A stretch of DNA of 64,000 nt from Cryobacterium sp. PH31-AA6 (GCF_030063195.1 NZ_JASISS010000003.1:124001-188000), one strand, 5' to 3'; shown: positions 36,539-46,817, numbered from the stretch's first letter. Notes: generated by a model from the sequence alone, not told the origin. A program made the numbers and translations.

Positions 36539-38725
36539 ATGCTTCGGTCTCGGCTCGCCGCATCGCGACGGCGAAAAGTGCGACGGAACGGCTACCCGCG
36601 CGCCGCCGTCGCCGCCGGGCTCGTGTTCGTGCTGCTGCTCGGCGCGGTCGCCGCGGCACTCGCTGTGCCGGCCGGGGCGCACGCCCAGACCGCCACGGCA
36701 CCCGCACCAACCGCAACCCCCACGCCGACTCCGACTCCGACTCCGAGCCGGAAGGCGACCCCGGAGCCGCAGGCCCCGACCATCGACTCTCCCCCAGCGG
36801 GCAGCTTCATCGGCAGCGGCAGCACCACCGTCTCCGGCAGCCGGGACGCCGGCCAGGAGATCCAGCTGCTCTCCCCGACCGGCGTCGACCCGCTCTGCAT
36901 CGTGGCCGCGGATGCGAGCACCACCTGGACCTGCACCCACGTCCAGCTGCCAAGCGGCCCGACGGTTAACCTCCGCGTTGTCGTCACCGGGGACCCGACG
37001 CTCGCTGCCGAGCAGAGCGTTGCGGTGCTCGCGGCTCCGAGGATCGTTGGCGGGCCCACCGGCCAGGCCGCCTCCAACGGCGTCGTTCGCGGGACGGCGT
37101 ACCCGAACGCATCCGTGATCGCCGAGCTGGCCGGCGGCCAACGATGCACCTCCACCGCCGACGGCTCGGGAGCCTGGGCGTGCACCTTCGCCGGCGACGG
37201 CCTGGCCAGCGGCCCGGTCGAGGTCACAGCGGCGCAGCAGAGCTGGTTCAGTCTGCCGTCCTCTTCGAACTCGAGCTCCCCCGTCACGCTCAACTTCGAC
37301 GTTGACGCCCCCGACATCCCCCGCCTGTCCTCACCCGCGGATTCCGCGCGGGTGCCGCTCAGTGGGGCAACCTATCTGGGTACCGGAGAGGATGGCGCCG
37401 CGGTCACCGTCTTCGCCGGGCCGTATTCGGTGTGCACCGTGGTGGTTGCCGGCGGAGCCTGGCGCTGCACGGCAGGCGGCGTCGTCGCCGGTTCTTACCA
37501 GGTGCGCATCGTGCAGCAGGATCCGGCCGGCAACGTGAGCGCCGGCAGCCCCGCGATCACCGTGGTCTACGGCGAGACGTCGGCGTCGGCCCCGAGCGCG
37601 AGCGGCACGACCCCGCTTCCGGTGCCGACGGCCGACGGCGACGGCGGGGTCGAGTCCACGGCTCCCGCCCCGTCGCCGGAGTCGGCGCTGCCGACCCCGC
37701 CACGCACGAAACCTCGGGAGTCCGGCGGGGACGTCGCGCTGCCGACGACCGGGCTCGGCGGCGGCTGGAACGACCCGACCCCGTTCACCGCCGCGGTGCG
37801 TCCGCCGGACTCCGGCTTCTCGTGGCTGCAGGCCGCGCTGCTCGCGCTCGGCTGCCTGCTTCTCCTGGCCATCCCCGCCCGCCTGCTCAGCGGAACGATC
37901 ACCCGCGCGCGGGCGGGGCGCCCGCTGTGGAGCGGAACCCCGATCTCCGGCCGCAACCACCCCAGGGACGACTTCGAGCGGGCGCCCACCGTGCTCGTGA
38001 ACCGCTGGCTCCTCGTGGGCGCAGCCCTGCTCGCCGCCGCAACGCTTGTGATGCTGTCCGGTCCGATCGGCAGCCGACCTGCCTACCTGAGGTTACTGGC
38101 CGCGGTCATGATCGCCCTGCTGCTGGTCAATGCGGCCGGCGCCCTGGTTCCCCGGTGGTGGAGCCGTCGGGTGCTGGGGCAAGGCGCATCCGTCACCTTC
38201 CTGCCGCGCTATCTGCTGCTCGTCGGGGTGATGGCGCTGGCCTCACGGGTCTTCGAGGTCCACCCGGCGCTCCTGTTCGGACTTCTCGGCAGCGTCACGA
38301 TCGCGGCCGACGTGCGGCCGGAACGGCGTGGCCAACTCGCGGCCGTGCGCGCGGGAAGCCTGATCCTGCTCGCCGTGGTGGGCTGGTTGCTGCTCGCCGT
38401 GCTGCCGCAGGCCGCGGGTTTCGCCGGCGCGTTCGGCGCCGAGGTCGCCAACAGTGTGGTGCTCGCCGCGATCGGGTCGGCGGCCATCGTGCTGGTTCCG
38501 CTCGGCAGCACCAGCGGGCGCAGCATCCTCGTCTGGTCGCCGCCCGTCTGGGCCGGCCTGACCGCGCTCGCCTTCACGATCATGTTCGCGGTGTTGTCCC
38601 CGACGATGACGCTCGGGCGCGGCGACGGCACGTCCACGCTGCTCTGGGTTTCCGCGGGCGTCTTCGCGGCGCTCAGCACGGGCGCCTGGGCGTGGCAGCG
38701 TTTCGTCTCGCCCGCGGTCGACTGA
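36539..38725 (+). CDS. Ig-like repeat surface protein with polytopic membrane C-terminus
   Basis: 728 residues. Signal/anchor helix at about 23-44, then a TPTPTPTPTP linker (about 60-69). Three Ig-like modules follow (about 77-165, 166-255, 258-345), each with a Cys pair spaced 11-12 residues apart around a W (CIVAADASTTWTC, CTSTADGSGAWAC, CTVVVAGGAWRC). A Ser/Pro-rich stretch leads to a C-terminal half with about nine hydrophobic helices (from about 425). I do not recognise this architecture. Extracellular ligand binding coupled to a membrane domain is inferred. A good promoter precedes it. Confidence 0.85.
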   Translation: MLRSRLAASRRRKVRRNGYPRAAVAAGLVFVLLLGAVAAALAVPAGAHAQTATAPAPTATPTPTPTPTPSRKATPEPQAPTIDSPPAGSFIGSGSTTVSGSRDAGQEIQLLSPTGVDPLCIVAADASTTWTCTHVQLPSGPTVNLRVVVTGDPTLAAEQSVAVLAAPRIVGGPTGQAASNGVVRGTAYPNASVIAELAGGQRCTSTADGSGAWACTFAGDGLASGPVEVTAAQQSWFSLPSSSNSSSPVTLNFDVDAPDIPRLSSPADSARVPLSGATYLGTGEDGAAVTVFAGPYSVCTVVVAGGAWRCTAGGVVAGSYQVRIVQQDPAGNVSAGSPAITVVYGETSASAPSASGTTPLPVPTADGDGGVESTAPAPSPESALPTPPRTKPRESGGDVALPTTGLGGGWNDPTPFTAAVRPPDSGFSWLQAALLALGCLLLLAIPARLLSGTITRARAGRPLWSGTPISGRNHPRDDFERAPTVLVNRWLLVGAALLAAATLVMLSGPIGSRPAYLRLLAAVMIALLLVNAAGALVPRWWSRRVLGQGASVTFLPRYLLLVGVMALASRVFEVHPALLFGLLGSVTIAADVRPERRGQLAAVRAGSLILLAVVGWLLLAVLPQAAGFAGAFGAEVANSVVLAAIGSAAIVLVPLGSTSGRSILVWSPPVWAGLTALAFTIMFAVLSPTMTLGRGDGTSTLLWVSAGVFAALSTGAWAWQRFVSPAVD

Positions 38726-38747
38726 TCGCGACCGGCCCGCGCCCGAC

Positions 38748-39377
38748 CTAGAGGCTGCGCAGCAGCCCGCTCCGGCGCGCCGCCGCCACAGCCGCGGTGC
38801 GGGAGGAGACCCCCAGCTTGGGGTAGATGTGCGCAAGATGTGATTTCACCGTCGTCTCACTCAGGTGCAGGTGGGCGGCGACGTCGGTATTGTTCCTCCC
38901 CTCGGCGACGAGTGCCAGCACCTCCAGTTCCCGAGCGCTGAGGGTCGGGCTCGGGTTGCGCACCCGCGAGAGCAACCGAGTGGCAACTGTGGGGGCTAAC
39001 GCGGATTGGCCTGACGCCGCGGCGGTGACGGCCGCGATCAGGTCATCGGGTGGCGTGTCCTTGAGCAGGTAGCCGGCCGCTCCGCCCTCAATGGCGGTGA
39101 TGATGTCGCTGTCCGAGTCGTAGTTGGTGAAGATGAGCACGCTCGGCGGGTGTGGCAGTGCCCGGATGCGCCGGGTGGCCTCCGCACCCCGGAACTCTCC
39201 GGAGAACTGCAGGTCCATCAGTACGACGTCGGGACGGAAACGCTCAGCCGCCGCGACGGCGTCGTCCGGGGTACCGACCGCGGCGACGACGCTGATACTG
39301 GGCTCGGTGTCGAACAGCGCCTGCAGGCCAGAGCGCAGAATCGGGTGGTCGTCTGCGATCACGATGTGGATGCTCAT
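38748..39377 (-). CDS. NarL/LuxR-family response regulator
   Basis: 209 residues. Receiver domain with the acidic pocket ADDHP, phospho-acceptor Asp55 in DVVLMDLQFSG, and Lys in LLKDTPP. The LuxR-type helix-turn-helix follows (LSARELEVLALVAEGRNNTD, LSETTVKSHLAHIYPKLGV). It overlaps the kinase gene by 4 bp. The likely target is the divergent ABC pair at 40.8 kb, where an inverted repeat is seen. Confidence 0.95.
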   Translation of the reverse strand: MSIHIVIADDHPILRSGLQALFDTEPSISVVAAVGTPDDAVAAAERFRPDVVLMDLQFSGEFRGAEATRRIRALPHPPSVLIFTNYDSDSDIITAIEGGAAGYLLKDTPPDDLIAAVTAAASGQSALAPTVATRLLSRVRNPSPTLSARELEVLALVAEGRNNTDVAAHLHLSETTVKSHLAHIYPKLGVSSRTAAVAAARRSGLLRSL

Positions 39378-40639
39378 CCGTTCACCTCGAAACCGGCGAC
39401 GACGCTCGTTCCCACGCCAGGGGTGCTCTCGACCGTGAGCGACCCGCCCAGCTCCTCAACCCGTTCCCGCATCGCGCGCAGGCCAAAAGACGTGCGCCCG
39501 GCCCTTCCGGCGCCCTCGCCCGCGCCGGCGCTCGTGCGCCCGGGTGCGGCCGGGATGGCCGTGGTATCGAAGCCGACACCGTTGTCGACCACATCGAGAA
39601 TGACCTCCGTATCGAGGGTGCTCAGGGTCAAATCGATCCGCGAAGCGCCGGCATGCTGCACCGCGTTGGCCAAAGCGCCCTGGGCGATGCGCAGCAACGC
39701 GGTCTCGTAGCGGGTGGGCAGAGCTTCGAATTCACCGGCGACGGTCACGTCGATTCGGATGCCTGTGGTGCTGCCGGTCTCCGCGGCGAGGCGTTTCAAG
39801 GCCTCGAGCAGGGTCGCTTGCCGCAGCATCGGCGGTGCCAGTTCGTCGATGAACTGTCGAGTCTCTGCGAGGGCGTCTGCCGCGGCAGCCCGGGCCTGCC
39901 GCATCCGCTCGGCCGAGGCGTCGCTTCCCGGGCCGGACCGCTCGGCCGCGTGCAACAGCAGAACGATGCTCGACAGCGATTGGGACACGGTGTCATGGAT
40001 CTCTCTGGCCAGGCGTCCACGTTCGTCCTTGACCCCGGCGGCACGCTCCGCAGCGGCCAGGCGGGTCCGGGCCGTGAGGAGCTCGGCGATCAGGACCTCG
40101 CGCTCTTTCGCTTCACGGGCGAGGGAGCGATAGGCCAGCCCGATGGCGACCGCGACGGCGGCCCCGATCAGCGGACCCACCACTCCCGCCGCGCTGAAAC
40201 CACGCTGGTACCCGAAGGCGAGGATCGCGAGGATCGTCGTGGCGACTACGGCCGCCGGTCCCTGCCAGCCGGACAGGAGATGCAGGTACAGAAAGAAGAG
40301 CGGGAAGACCAGGTAGATCGCCTCCGCGCTGAGCGCCGCGAGCACCAGCCACTCTGCCGTCAGCACGGCCAGCCAGGCCGTGACAGGCCAGGCAACCGAT
40401 CCGCCGGAAAGCGCGCTGCTCCGGCCCGCGCGAGCGCGGAGGCTCCGGGCAAACAGCGCCCCGAAGCCATAGCTGCCAAGGAATACGACGGCGACCGCGG
40501 TGACCACGAGAGCCGCGGGGAAGCCGGCCGAGACGGCCGCGGCCACGACGAGACCGACCAGGCCGAGCACGAGCGCGTGCAGCCCGATCCGGAGACCGAG
40601 GAAGACGGGGTTGAGGGCGGAGCCCTGAGGCCCGGTCAC
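39374..40639 (-). CDS. NarL-family sensor histidine kinase
   Basis: 421 residues from GTG 40639. Six or so N-terminal transmembrane helices (about 10-175) form a membrane-embedded sensor with almost no extracellular loop, as in intramembrane-sensing kinases. HisKA_3 dimerisation domain with the phospho-His in LAREIHDTVSQSLSSIVLL, then HATPase with VDNGVGFDTTA and FGLRAMRERVEELGG. Forms an operon with the response regulator, divergent from an ABC exporter, a layout typical of envelope-stress or antimicrobial peptide sensing. Confidence 0.94.
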   Translation of the reverse strand: MTGPQGSALNPVFLGLRIGLHALVLGLVGLVVAAAVSAGFPAALVVTAVAVVFLGSYGFGALFARSLRARAGRSSALSGGSVAWPVTAWLAVLTAEWLVLAALSAEAIYLVFPLFFLYLHLLSGWQGPAAVVATTILAILAFGYQRGFSAAGVVGPLIGAAVAVAIGLAYRSLAREAKEREVLIAELLTARTRLAAAERAAGVKDERGRLAREIHDTVSQSLSSIVLLLHAAERSGPGSDASAERMRQARAAAADALAETRQFIDELAPPMLRQATLLEALKRLAAETGSTTGIRIDVTVAGEFEALPTRYETALLRIAQGALANAVQHAGASRIDLTLSTLDTEVILDVVDNGVGFDTTAIPAAPGRTSAGAGEGAGRAGRTSFGLRAMRERVEELGGSLTVESTPGVGTSVVAGFEVNG

Positions 40640-40692
40640 GCGCAGATCACTCCCTCAGCGTACGCGGCATCCGACAGGCCGGCATCCGTCAA

Positions 40693-40716
40693 AAGGTGGA
40701 AAGGATTCTCCACCTT
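40693..40716. promoter_or_regulatory. 8-8-8 inverted repeat, candidate response-regulator operator
   Basis: AAGGTGGA (40693-40700), 8-bp spacer, TCCACCTT (40709-40716). It lies in the 183-bp gap between the divergent kinase and ABC permease genes. Confidence 0.45.
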
Positions 40717-40822
40717 CGGGTCGCCGAAGACGGTCAATACGCACGATGACGTCGGGCGCCATCGCGGCGAGAGTAGAGAGCGTCCGGCACTCCGGGCGAG
40801 CGATCAATGAAGGAGCCTGACC

Positions 40823-41902
40823 GTGTACGTAGCGTGGCGTGACCTCAGATTTGCCAGGGGACGGTTCGTGCTCATCGGCACCGTTGTCACCCTGATCACC
40901 CTGTTGGTGGGATTTCTGTCCGGCCTGACCGCCGGCCTGGCCGACCAGAACATCTCGGCGATCACCGGCCTCAGCGCCGATCGCATCGTCTTCTCCGCTG
41001 GGCCGGGGGATGGTGCGCTCAGCTACGCAGACTCCGCGGTGACGTTGGCCGAAGCCGAGGCCTGGCGCGAGCGCGACGGGGTCGAACGAGTCAGCCCGAT
41101 CGGGATCAGCCAGCTGAAGCTGTCTTCCGGGGATCGATCGGCCGCCGTCGCCCTGTTCGGCGTCGGACCGGGAGCGGCCGCAACGGGAACAGACGTTCCG
41201 GAACGGGCCGGCCACCTGGTCCTGTCCGGGACCGCCGCGCGGGACCTCGCCGTGCGCCCCGGCGATTCCGTAGACCTGGCCGGAGCCGCGTTCGTCGTGG
41301 ATGCGCTCAGCGCCGACACCTGGTACTCGCACACCCCCGTGGTCTGGGTGCAACTCGGCGACTGGCAGAACGTCGCCGCCGCGACCGGGCAGTCGGATCC
41401 CTACGCCACCGTGCTCGCGGTGACCGGCGCGGGTACCGACTTCGCCGCCGCCGATGCCGCAACCGGCACCGCATCGGCCGGGGTGCTCCCCTCGCTCACC
41501 GCGCTTGGCGCCTTCCGTTCCGAGATCGGGTCCCTGTTGCTGATGGTGACGATGCTGTTCGGCATCTCCGCCCTTGTGGTCGGCGCGTTCTTCACCGTGT
41601 GGAGTATCCAACGGCAACCGGATGTGGCCATCCTCAAAGCACTTGGCGCCTCAGACCGGATGCTCATCCGCGACGCCCTGGGCCAGGCGGCACTCGTACT
41701 CGTCGCCGGCGTGGGGCTCGGCATCACCCTGACGGCCCTGCTCGGGACAGTCGCCGGTACCGTGCTGCCATTCGTGCTCAGCCCACTGACGACGCTGCTC
41801 CCAGGCGCGGCCCTGATCGTCCTCGGCCTCGCGGGCGCCGGCTTCGCCCTCCGTACCGTGACTACCACCGACCCACTCACCGCCCTTGGGAGCAACCGAT
41901 GA
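40823..41902 (+). CDS. FtsX-type ABC exporter permease
   Basis: 359 residues from GTG 40823. One N-terminal transmembrane helix (FVLIGTVVTLITLLVGFLSG), a large extracytoplasmic domain (about 38-235), then three C-terminal helices; FTVWSIQRQPDVAILKALGA is the FtsX/MacB coupling-helix motif. DevC-like half of an export or signalling complex. Overlaps the ATPase gene by 4 bp. Divergent from the two-component system, which probably controls it. Confidence 0.93.
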   Translation: MYVAWRDLRFARGRFVLIGTVVTLITLLVGFLSGLTAGLADQNISAITGLSADRIVFSAGPGDGALSYADSAVTLAEAEAWRERDGVERVSPIGISQLKLSSGDRSAAVALFGVGPGAAATGTDVPERAGHLVLSGTAARDLAVRPGDSVDLAGAAFVVDALSADTWYSHTPVVWVQLGDWQNVAAATGQSDPYATVLAVTGAGTDFAAADAATGTASAGVLPSLTALGAFRSEIGSLLLMVTMLFGISALVVGAFFTVWSIQRQPDVAILKALGASDRMLIRDALGQAALVLVAGVGLGITLTALLGTVAGTVLPFVLSPLTTLLPGAALIVLGLAGAGFALRTVTTTDPLTALGSNR

Positions 41903-42591
41903 TCCAGCTCGACGACGTGACCCTCACCTTCCCCGATGGCGCCTCCCGGGTCACCGCGATCGACCATGTCACGCTTTCCGTCGGGCGGGGCATCGTGGCC
42001 GGGGTCACCGGTCCCTCCGGTTCGGGCAAATCGAGCCTGTTGGCCGTGGCATCGACGTTGATCACCCCTGACCGTGGAATCGTGCGGATCGGCGGCGTTG
42101 ACGCGACCGCGTTGTCCTTTTCCGAGCGAGCGCAGCTGCGCCGGGAAAGTGTGGGCATCATCTTCCAACAGGCCAATCTGTTGCCGGCGCTCACGGCAGC
42201 GGAGCAACTCGTGGTGATGGGCGAACTCGGCGGCGGCGCCCGTGGGCGGCGCGCTGCCGGCATCCGTGCCCTTGAGCTTCTGGATGCCGTCGGTCTGGCC
42301 GATCAGGCCGGAAAGCGCCCCGCCCAGCTCTCCGGCGGACAACGACAGCGCGTGAACATCGCCAGGGCGCTGATGAACGAACCCACTGCGCTTGTCATCG
42401 ACGAGCCCACGAGTGCGCTGGATCAGGAGCGCGGGGCGAGCATCCTGGACCTGATCCTGCGGTTGACCGGCGAGCACGACACCGCCACGATTCTGGTCAC
42501 CCATGACCAGCGCCTGCTGCCGATGCTTGATTCGGTGCACAACATGGTCGACGGCATCCTGAGCGTCAGCCGCGCCACCGTCACCGCGTAG
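41899..42591 (+). CDS. ABC exporter ATP-binding protein (LolD/MacB type)
   Basis: 230 residues from ATG 41899, within an ATGA overlap. Walker A GPSGSGKSSLLAVA, Q-loop FQQANLLPALTA, signature LSGGQRQRVNIARALM, Walker B ALVIDEPTSALD, H-loop LVTHDQRLLP. It matches the short LolD/MacB/DevA ATPases that drive FtsX-type permeases by mechanotransmission. Cargo unknown. Confidence 0.94.
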   Translation: MIQLDDVTLTFPDGASRVTAIDHVTLSVGRGIVAGVTGPSGSGKSSLLAVASTLITPDRGIVRIGGVDATALSFSERAQLRRESVGIIFQQANLLPALTAAEQLVVMGELGGGARGRRAAGIRALELLDAVGLADQAGKRPAQLSGGQRQRVNIARALMNEPTALVIDEPTSALDQERGASILDLILRLTGEHDTATILVTHDQRLLPMLDSVHNMVDGILSVSRATVTA

Positions 42592-42647
42592 TCCGCGCCG
42601 GCAGGTCGTGCGCAGGCCGCCATCAGAGCCGGCGAGCACACGCCTAC

Positions 42648-42698
42648 CGACGATAGTGGCGGGGAGGCGACGTGCCCCTCCGGGAGGCGCTATCGTCG
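42648..42698. repeat. Inverted repeat over the ppx promoter region
   Basis: CGACGATAG (42648-42656) is complementary to CTATCGTCG (42690-42698), with GGGGAGG/CCCCTCC inside. The right arm contains TATCGT, a -10-like hexamer 6 nt before GTG 42703. Confidence 0.5.
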
Positions 42699-42702
42699 GA
42701 GC

Positions 42703-43629
42703 GTGCGCCTTGGAGTTCTTGACGTCGGTTCGAATACCGTCCACCTGCTGGTCGTCGACGCGCATGCGGGCGCGCAGCCCGTGCCGATGGCGTCGGACAA
42801 GGCCGTGCTCAGGCTGATGCGCTACCTCACCCCGGCGGGCGAGATCACCGAGGAGGGCTGCACGGCCGTGCTCGAGGCCGTGGCCGGCGCCGCGAAGATC
42901 GCCAAGCGCCACAACGTCGACGACCTGTTGCCGTTCGCCACCTCGGCTCTGCGCGATGCGACCAACGGGCCGGAGCTGCTGGCCAGGGTAGAGCGCGAAA
43001 CCGGCGTTGCCCTGCAGGTGCTCTCCGGCGAGGACGAAGCCCGGCTCACCTTCCTCGCGGTGCGCCGCTGGTATGGCTGGTCGGCGAGAGACATCCTGCT
43101 CTTTGACATCGGCGGCGGCTCCCTCGAGATCGCGGCCGGCGGGAACGAGGTCCCGAGCGTCGCTGTATCGCTCCCGCTCGGCGCCGGACGCAGCACGATC
43201 GGTTTTCTGCACGACGACCCCCCGCTTCCCGAGCAGGTTGCGGCCCTCAAGAAGCACGCGGCCGCCGTTCTGAAGGATGCCGTCGGCGCCTTCGCCGACC
43301 TCCCCACCCCACACCACGTGGTCGGCTCCTCGAAGACGATCCGTTCCCTGGCCAGGCTCGCGGGGTCTACCTCGGAGGGCTTCGGTTCGGGCGAACGGAT
43401 GCTGCTCGGTCGCTCCCAGCTCGCGGACTGGGTGCCTCGCCTGGCCCGCATGCCCGCCGATGCCCGCCCCGCCCTGCCCGGGATCACCGCCGACCGCACC
43501 TTCCAGATCGTCGCCGGGGGAATCGTGCTCGGCGCGGCGATGGCCGCCTTCGACGTGAACGAGCTCGAGGTCTCGCCGTGGGCGCTCCGCGAGGGCATCA
43601 TCCTGCGTTACCTCGACCGCCTGGGCTGA
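42703..43629 (+). CDS. Ppx/GppA family phosphatase
   Basis: 308 residues from GTG 42703. ASKHA-fold enzyme: [15 protein letters not shown] (phosphate 1), the Glu-containing [14 protein letters not shown], and [14 protein letters not shown] (phosphate 2). Family members hydrolyse polyphosphate or pppGpp; the short, one-domain form is the actinobacterial type. TATCGT ends 6 nt before the GTG, so the message may be leaderless. In many actinobacteria ppx follows eno-ftsB-DUF501; here it is 8 kb away. Confidence 0.93.
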   Translation: MRLGVLDVGSNTVHLLVVDAHAGAQPVPMASDKAVLRLMRYLTPAGEITEEGCTAVLEAVAGAAKIAKRHNVDDLLPFATSALRDATNGPELLARVERETGVALQVLSGEDEARLTFLAVRRWYGWSARDILLFDIGGGSLEIAAGGNEVPSVAVSLPLGAGRSTIGFLHDDPPLPEQVAALKKHAAAVLKDAVGAFADLPTPHHVVGSSKTIRSLARLAGSTSEGFGSGERMLLGRSQLADWVPRLARMPADARPALPGITADRTFQIVAGGIVLGAAMAAFDVNELEVSPWALREGIILRYLDRLG

Positions 43630-43803
43630 CCAGCCCGCCTCGGCTGACCCGACCGCGCAAGCCCGCGCTTGTTTCAGCACGCCGCGCGCGCCCCCGCGGT
43701 CGCGGGCTGCCGATTCGGGCGCGGCGGCAGAGCCTGGCGCCAGATTTCAGCCGCGTGCGCCCCCGCGGCCGAGCGACCCGCACCCGCGGCCTAGACTCGG
43801 CGC

Positions 43804-44298
43804 ATGTCCCGCCTCGTCGTCGTGCTCCCGCTCGTGCCGCTCCGGGTCGGCGACAGCTTCCTGGTGCCGGACTGGCCGCCGCACATCACCGTGTTACCGC
43901 CTTTCCTCACGGGGGCGTCGGCAGCCGAGATCGCCCACGTGATCGCCGCGGCCGCCGCCGGCCGGGACACCCTGACCGTGACGGCCGGCCTCGACGAGCT
44001 GTTCGGGCGCCGCGCGGACATCCCCGTGACGGTCATGGTCGAGAACGAGGCCCTGACCGGCCTGCACCGAACGCTCGTGGCGAAAGTCCGGCCGTTCGCC
44101 ACGTCCCCGGACGAGCCGGCGTTCACCGGACCCGGCTTCCGGGCACACGTGACGATCAAGCCGTCCGGGCGGGTGCACGAGGGCGACGAGCTCGTCCTGA
44201 CCCAGATCGCGCTCGTCGACATGGCACCCCGGGCGAACCCGGGCGGCCGGATGGTGCTCGCGACGCTCCCCCTGCTCCCCCCGCAAATTAGCGGTTAG
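43804..44298 (+). CDS. 2'-5' RNA ligase family (2H phosphoesterase) protein
   Basis: 164 residues. Two HxT/S catalytic motifs define the 2H superfamily: PPHITVLPPF (about 31-40) and RAHVTIKPSG (about 116-125). Members hydrolyse or ligate 2'-5' bonds and cyclic phosphodiesters of RNA or nucleotides; the physiological substrate is usually unknown. TAGACT ends 6 nt before ATG 43804, consistent with leaderless expression. The 174-bp gap upstream is very GC-rich and has no gene. Confidence 0.88.
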   Translation: MSRLVVVLPLVPLRVGDSFLVPDWPPHITVLPPFLTGASAAEIAHVIAAAAAGRDTLTVTAGLDELFGRRADIPVTVMVENEALTGLHRTLVAKVRPFATSPDEPAFTGPGFRAHVTIKPSGRVHEGDELVLTQIALVDMAPRANPGGRMVLATLPLLPPQISG

Positions 44299-44316
44299 GC
44301 AGCGCACGGCCCGACG

Positions 44317-45048
44317 CTAGGCGTGCGATTCGGTCTTCAGCAGTTGCCTGGCCAGGTCCTCCGGCGCGAGATTGGCGTCGCGGAAGGCATCCGTCAGCGG
44401 CAGCTGCAGCCGCAGGTCCGTGCCCAGGCAGAGTGCCGCGCGACCGGAGCGCAGCTTGAAGTCGAGCACGTGCCCGCCCTCGGTGCGGTCGTCGGTGATG
44501 AAGTGCGCGTGGCAGCCGGGCACACCGATGCCCTGCTCGTAGAGCGGCGTGCGGAAGCCGACGACGACGCCGCTGACATTGTGCAGCTCGACGATCGCGT
44601 CTTCATCCGTCGCCTCCACCATCGGCCGGTACGGTTTCTGCTGTTTGACCACCGTGCGCATCTTGATCCACTCGAAGTCACCGTCGATTCGCAGGGCATA
44701 CATGTAGTTCTCGGATGCCGTCATCCGGTCGATGACCGCGGAGGCCTCGGCCCGGAGCACACCGGACGGCAGTTCGCTCTCGATGTGCGGGACGAAGTTG
44801 GTGACCACGGCGTATGGCGTGTGCGCACCGAGGTCGGCCTTCGATACCCCGCCGTCCGCCCGCAGCTGGTAACAGGTTCCGTCGACGATGAGCATCTCGC
44901 CGTCCAGTCCGTTGAAGGTGCCGACGCCGAAGCTGCCGTGCCCGAGCAGGTCGCGCACGGTCATCTCGCCCTCGTACACACCGTCGAGCAGCGCGCTCAT
45001 CAGGCTCGTCTGGAAGATTTCGTGCCGGGACACGGTCATTTCACTCAT
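44317..45048 (-). CDS. budA: Alpha-acetolactate decarboxylase
   Basis: 243 residues. Converts 2-acetolactate to acetoin. Family blocks: [35 protein letters not shown], the Arg/Glu region near [17 protein letters not shown], and the zinc ligands in CHAHFITDD and GGHVLDFKL. It overlaps alsS by 4 bp, so the acetolactate made is channelled to acetoin. Acetoin formation avoids acidification when pyruvate is in excess. Confidence 0.96.
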   Translation of the reverse strand: MSEMTVSRHEIFQTSLMSALLDGVYEGEMTVRDLLGHGSFGVGTFNGLDGEMLIVDGTCYQLRADGGVSKADLGAHTPYAVVTNFVPHIESELPSGVLRAEASAVIDRMTASENYMYALRIDGDFEWIKMRTVVKQQKPYRPMVEATDEDAIVELHNVSGVVVGFRTPLYEQGIGVPGCHAHFITDDRTEGGHVLDFKLRSGRAALCLGTDLRLQLPLTDAFRDANLAPEDLARQLLKTESHA

Positions 45049-46817
45049 TGCAGCACGTCGCTTTCCAGGTCGGCCATCAGTTCGTCTCTATTGTTGCGGT
45101 AGTCGACCCGCACGTCGATGATGCTCGGCCCCGGCTCGGCCATCGCCGTGGCCAGCACGCCCGCGAAGTCGGCGAGGCGGGTCACCCGGTGGCCGTGCGC
45201 ACCGAACGACTCGGCGTAGCCGACCACGTCATAGTCGCCCAGCTGCACGCCGGAGGTGCGACCATATTTGCCCTGCTGCTGGAACGCCACCATGTCGTAG
45301 CTTCCGTCGTTGAAGATCACGTGGGTGAAGGTGGAGCCGAGCCGCACGGCCGTCTCCAGCTCCATCGCGGAGTAGAGGAAACCGCCGTCGCCCGATACCG
45401 ACACCACCGGGGTTCCCGGCCGCACCAGCGTCGCCGCGATCGCCCACGGCAGGGCAACACCGAGGGTCTGCTGCCCGTTCGAGAAGAGCAGGGTGCGCGG
45501 GTGGTAGGTGCGGAAATGCCTGGCCATGTAGATGTAGTGCGAGCCGACATCGCAGAGCACTGTGGTGTCGTCGGGCAGCAGGGCGCGCATCATCAGGGTG
45601 AGCTCGGCCGGGTGCACGCCCTCGGTTTCGTCGTGCCCGGTCGGCTGGTCGGCCTGCGCAAGACGGGCCCGCTGCTCGGAGACCACCTCGGCCGCGGCGG
45701 GCCGCAGGGCGAGCCCGTCGATCTGCCTGGCGAGAGCGTCGAGAGTCTCGGCAACATCGCCGCGCAGCTCGACGGTGGGGCGGTAGAAATCGTCGAGGTC
45801 GGCGGTGAGCTCGTCGAGGTGAATGATCACACGCTGGTGGTCTTTGTTCCATTTCGACGGCTCGTATTCGACGAAGTCGTATCCGACGGCCAGGATCACG
45901 TCGGCCTGGTGCAGCAGGATGTCGCCCGGCTGATTCCGGAACAGGCCCACCCGGCCCAGGTAGTGCTCTTCGAGCTCGTGCGAGATGACCCCGGCAGCCT
46001 GGAAGGTCTCAACCACGGGGAGACCGGCGACGCCGAGCAGGCTGCGCAGGGCCTCGGCCGCGCGATCCGAGCCCGAGCGGGCGCCGGCGAGGATGACGGG
46101 AAGGGTCGCGTTCTTCAACAGTGCCGCGGCCCGCTGCACGCTGTCCGCCGGGGCGGAACCCAACCGCGGAACCCAGTGCGGGTTCTTCATCGTGACCGTG
46201 GTCTCGTCGACGAGCACGTCGTACGGCAGCACGACGGCGGCGGCGCCCATCGGCTCCTGGGTCGCCTGACGGAATGCGTTCGCGATCGCCTCCGGCACGT
46301 TGTCGGCGACGCTGACCTCGCCCGCCGACTTCGTCACGGCCGAGAGCATGCCGACGGCATCCATGGTCTGGTGGGTGCGCTTGAGGCGGTCGGCGCGGGG
46401 GACGGCGCCGCACAGGGCCACCATCGGGTCTCCCTCGGTCGTAGCGGTGAGCAGGCCGGTCGCCAGGTTGGAGGTGCCGGGGCCGCTCGTGACCAGCACA
46501 ACACCGGGCCGGCCGCTCAGGCGCCCGACGGCCGCAGCCATGAACGCGGCGTTCTGCTCGTGCCGGCAGACAATCAGCTCCGGGCCGTCGTCGATGAGGG
46601 CGTCGTAGACCGGGTCGATCTTGGCGCCGGGAACCCCGAACACCCACTTGACCCCGTAGGCCGTGAGACACTCGACGACCCGGTCGGCGGAGCGGCGGGA
46701 CAGGGCTGCGGTGCTCGCACCGAACGGCATGGCCGGGTCGACCGGCCTAACCGGGTCGACCGACGTGGGTGCGGCATCCGTCGCCTTGTCGTTCTGGACT
46801 GGTGAGTACTTCGTCAT
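45045..46817 (-). CDS. alsS: Catabolic acetolactate synthase
   Basis: 590 residues from ATG 46817, preceded by GGAGG. ThDP enzyme joining two pyruvates to acetolactate. The catalytic Glu is in [19 protein letters not shown]; the ThDP-binding block begins [16 protein letters not shown] and ends with FNDGSYDM. Clustering with budA and a divergent LysR regulator shows this is the AlsS catabolic type, not the IlvB biosynthetic one. Confidence 0.95.
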   Translation of the reverse strand: MTKYSPVQNDKATDAAPTSVDPVRPVDPAMPFGASTAALSRRSADRVVECLTAYGVKWVFGVPGAKIDPVYDALIDDGPELIVCRHEQNAAFMAAAVGRLSGRPGVVLVTSGPGTSNLATGLLTATTEGDPMVALCGAVPRADRLKRTHQTMDAVGMLSAVTKSAGEVSVADNVPEAIANAFRQATQEPMGAAAVVLPYDVLVDETTVTMKNPHWVPRLGSAPADSVQRAAALLKNATLPVILAGARSGSDRAAEALRSLLGVAGLPVVETFQAAGVISHELEEHYLGRVGLFRNQPGDILLHQADVILAVGYDFVEYEPSKWNKDHQRVIIHLDELTADLDDFYRPTVELRGDVAETLDALARQIDGLALRPAAAEVVSEQRARLAQADQPTGHDETEGVHPAELTLMMRALLPDDTTVLCDVGSHYIYMARHFRTYHPRTLLFSNGQQTLGVALPWAIAATLVRPGTPVVSVSGDGGFLYSAMELETAVRLGSTFTHVIFNDGSYDMVAFQQQGKYGRTSGVQLGDYDVVGYAESFGAHGHRVTRLADFAGVLATAMAEPGPSIIDVRVDYRNNRDELMADLESDVLQ

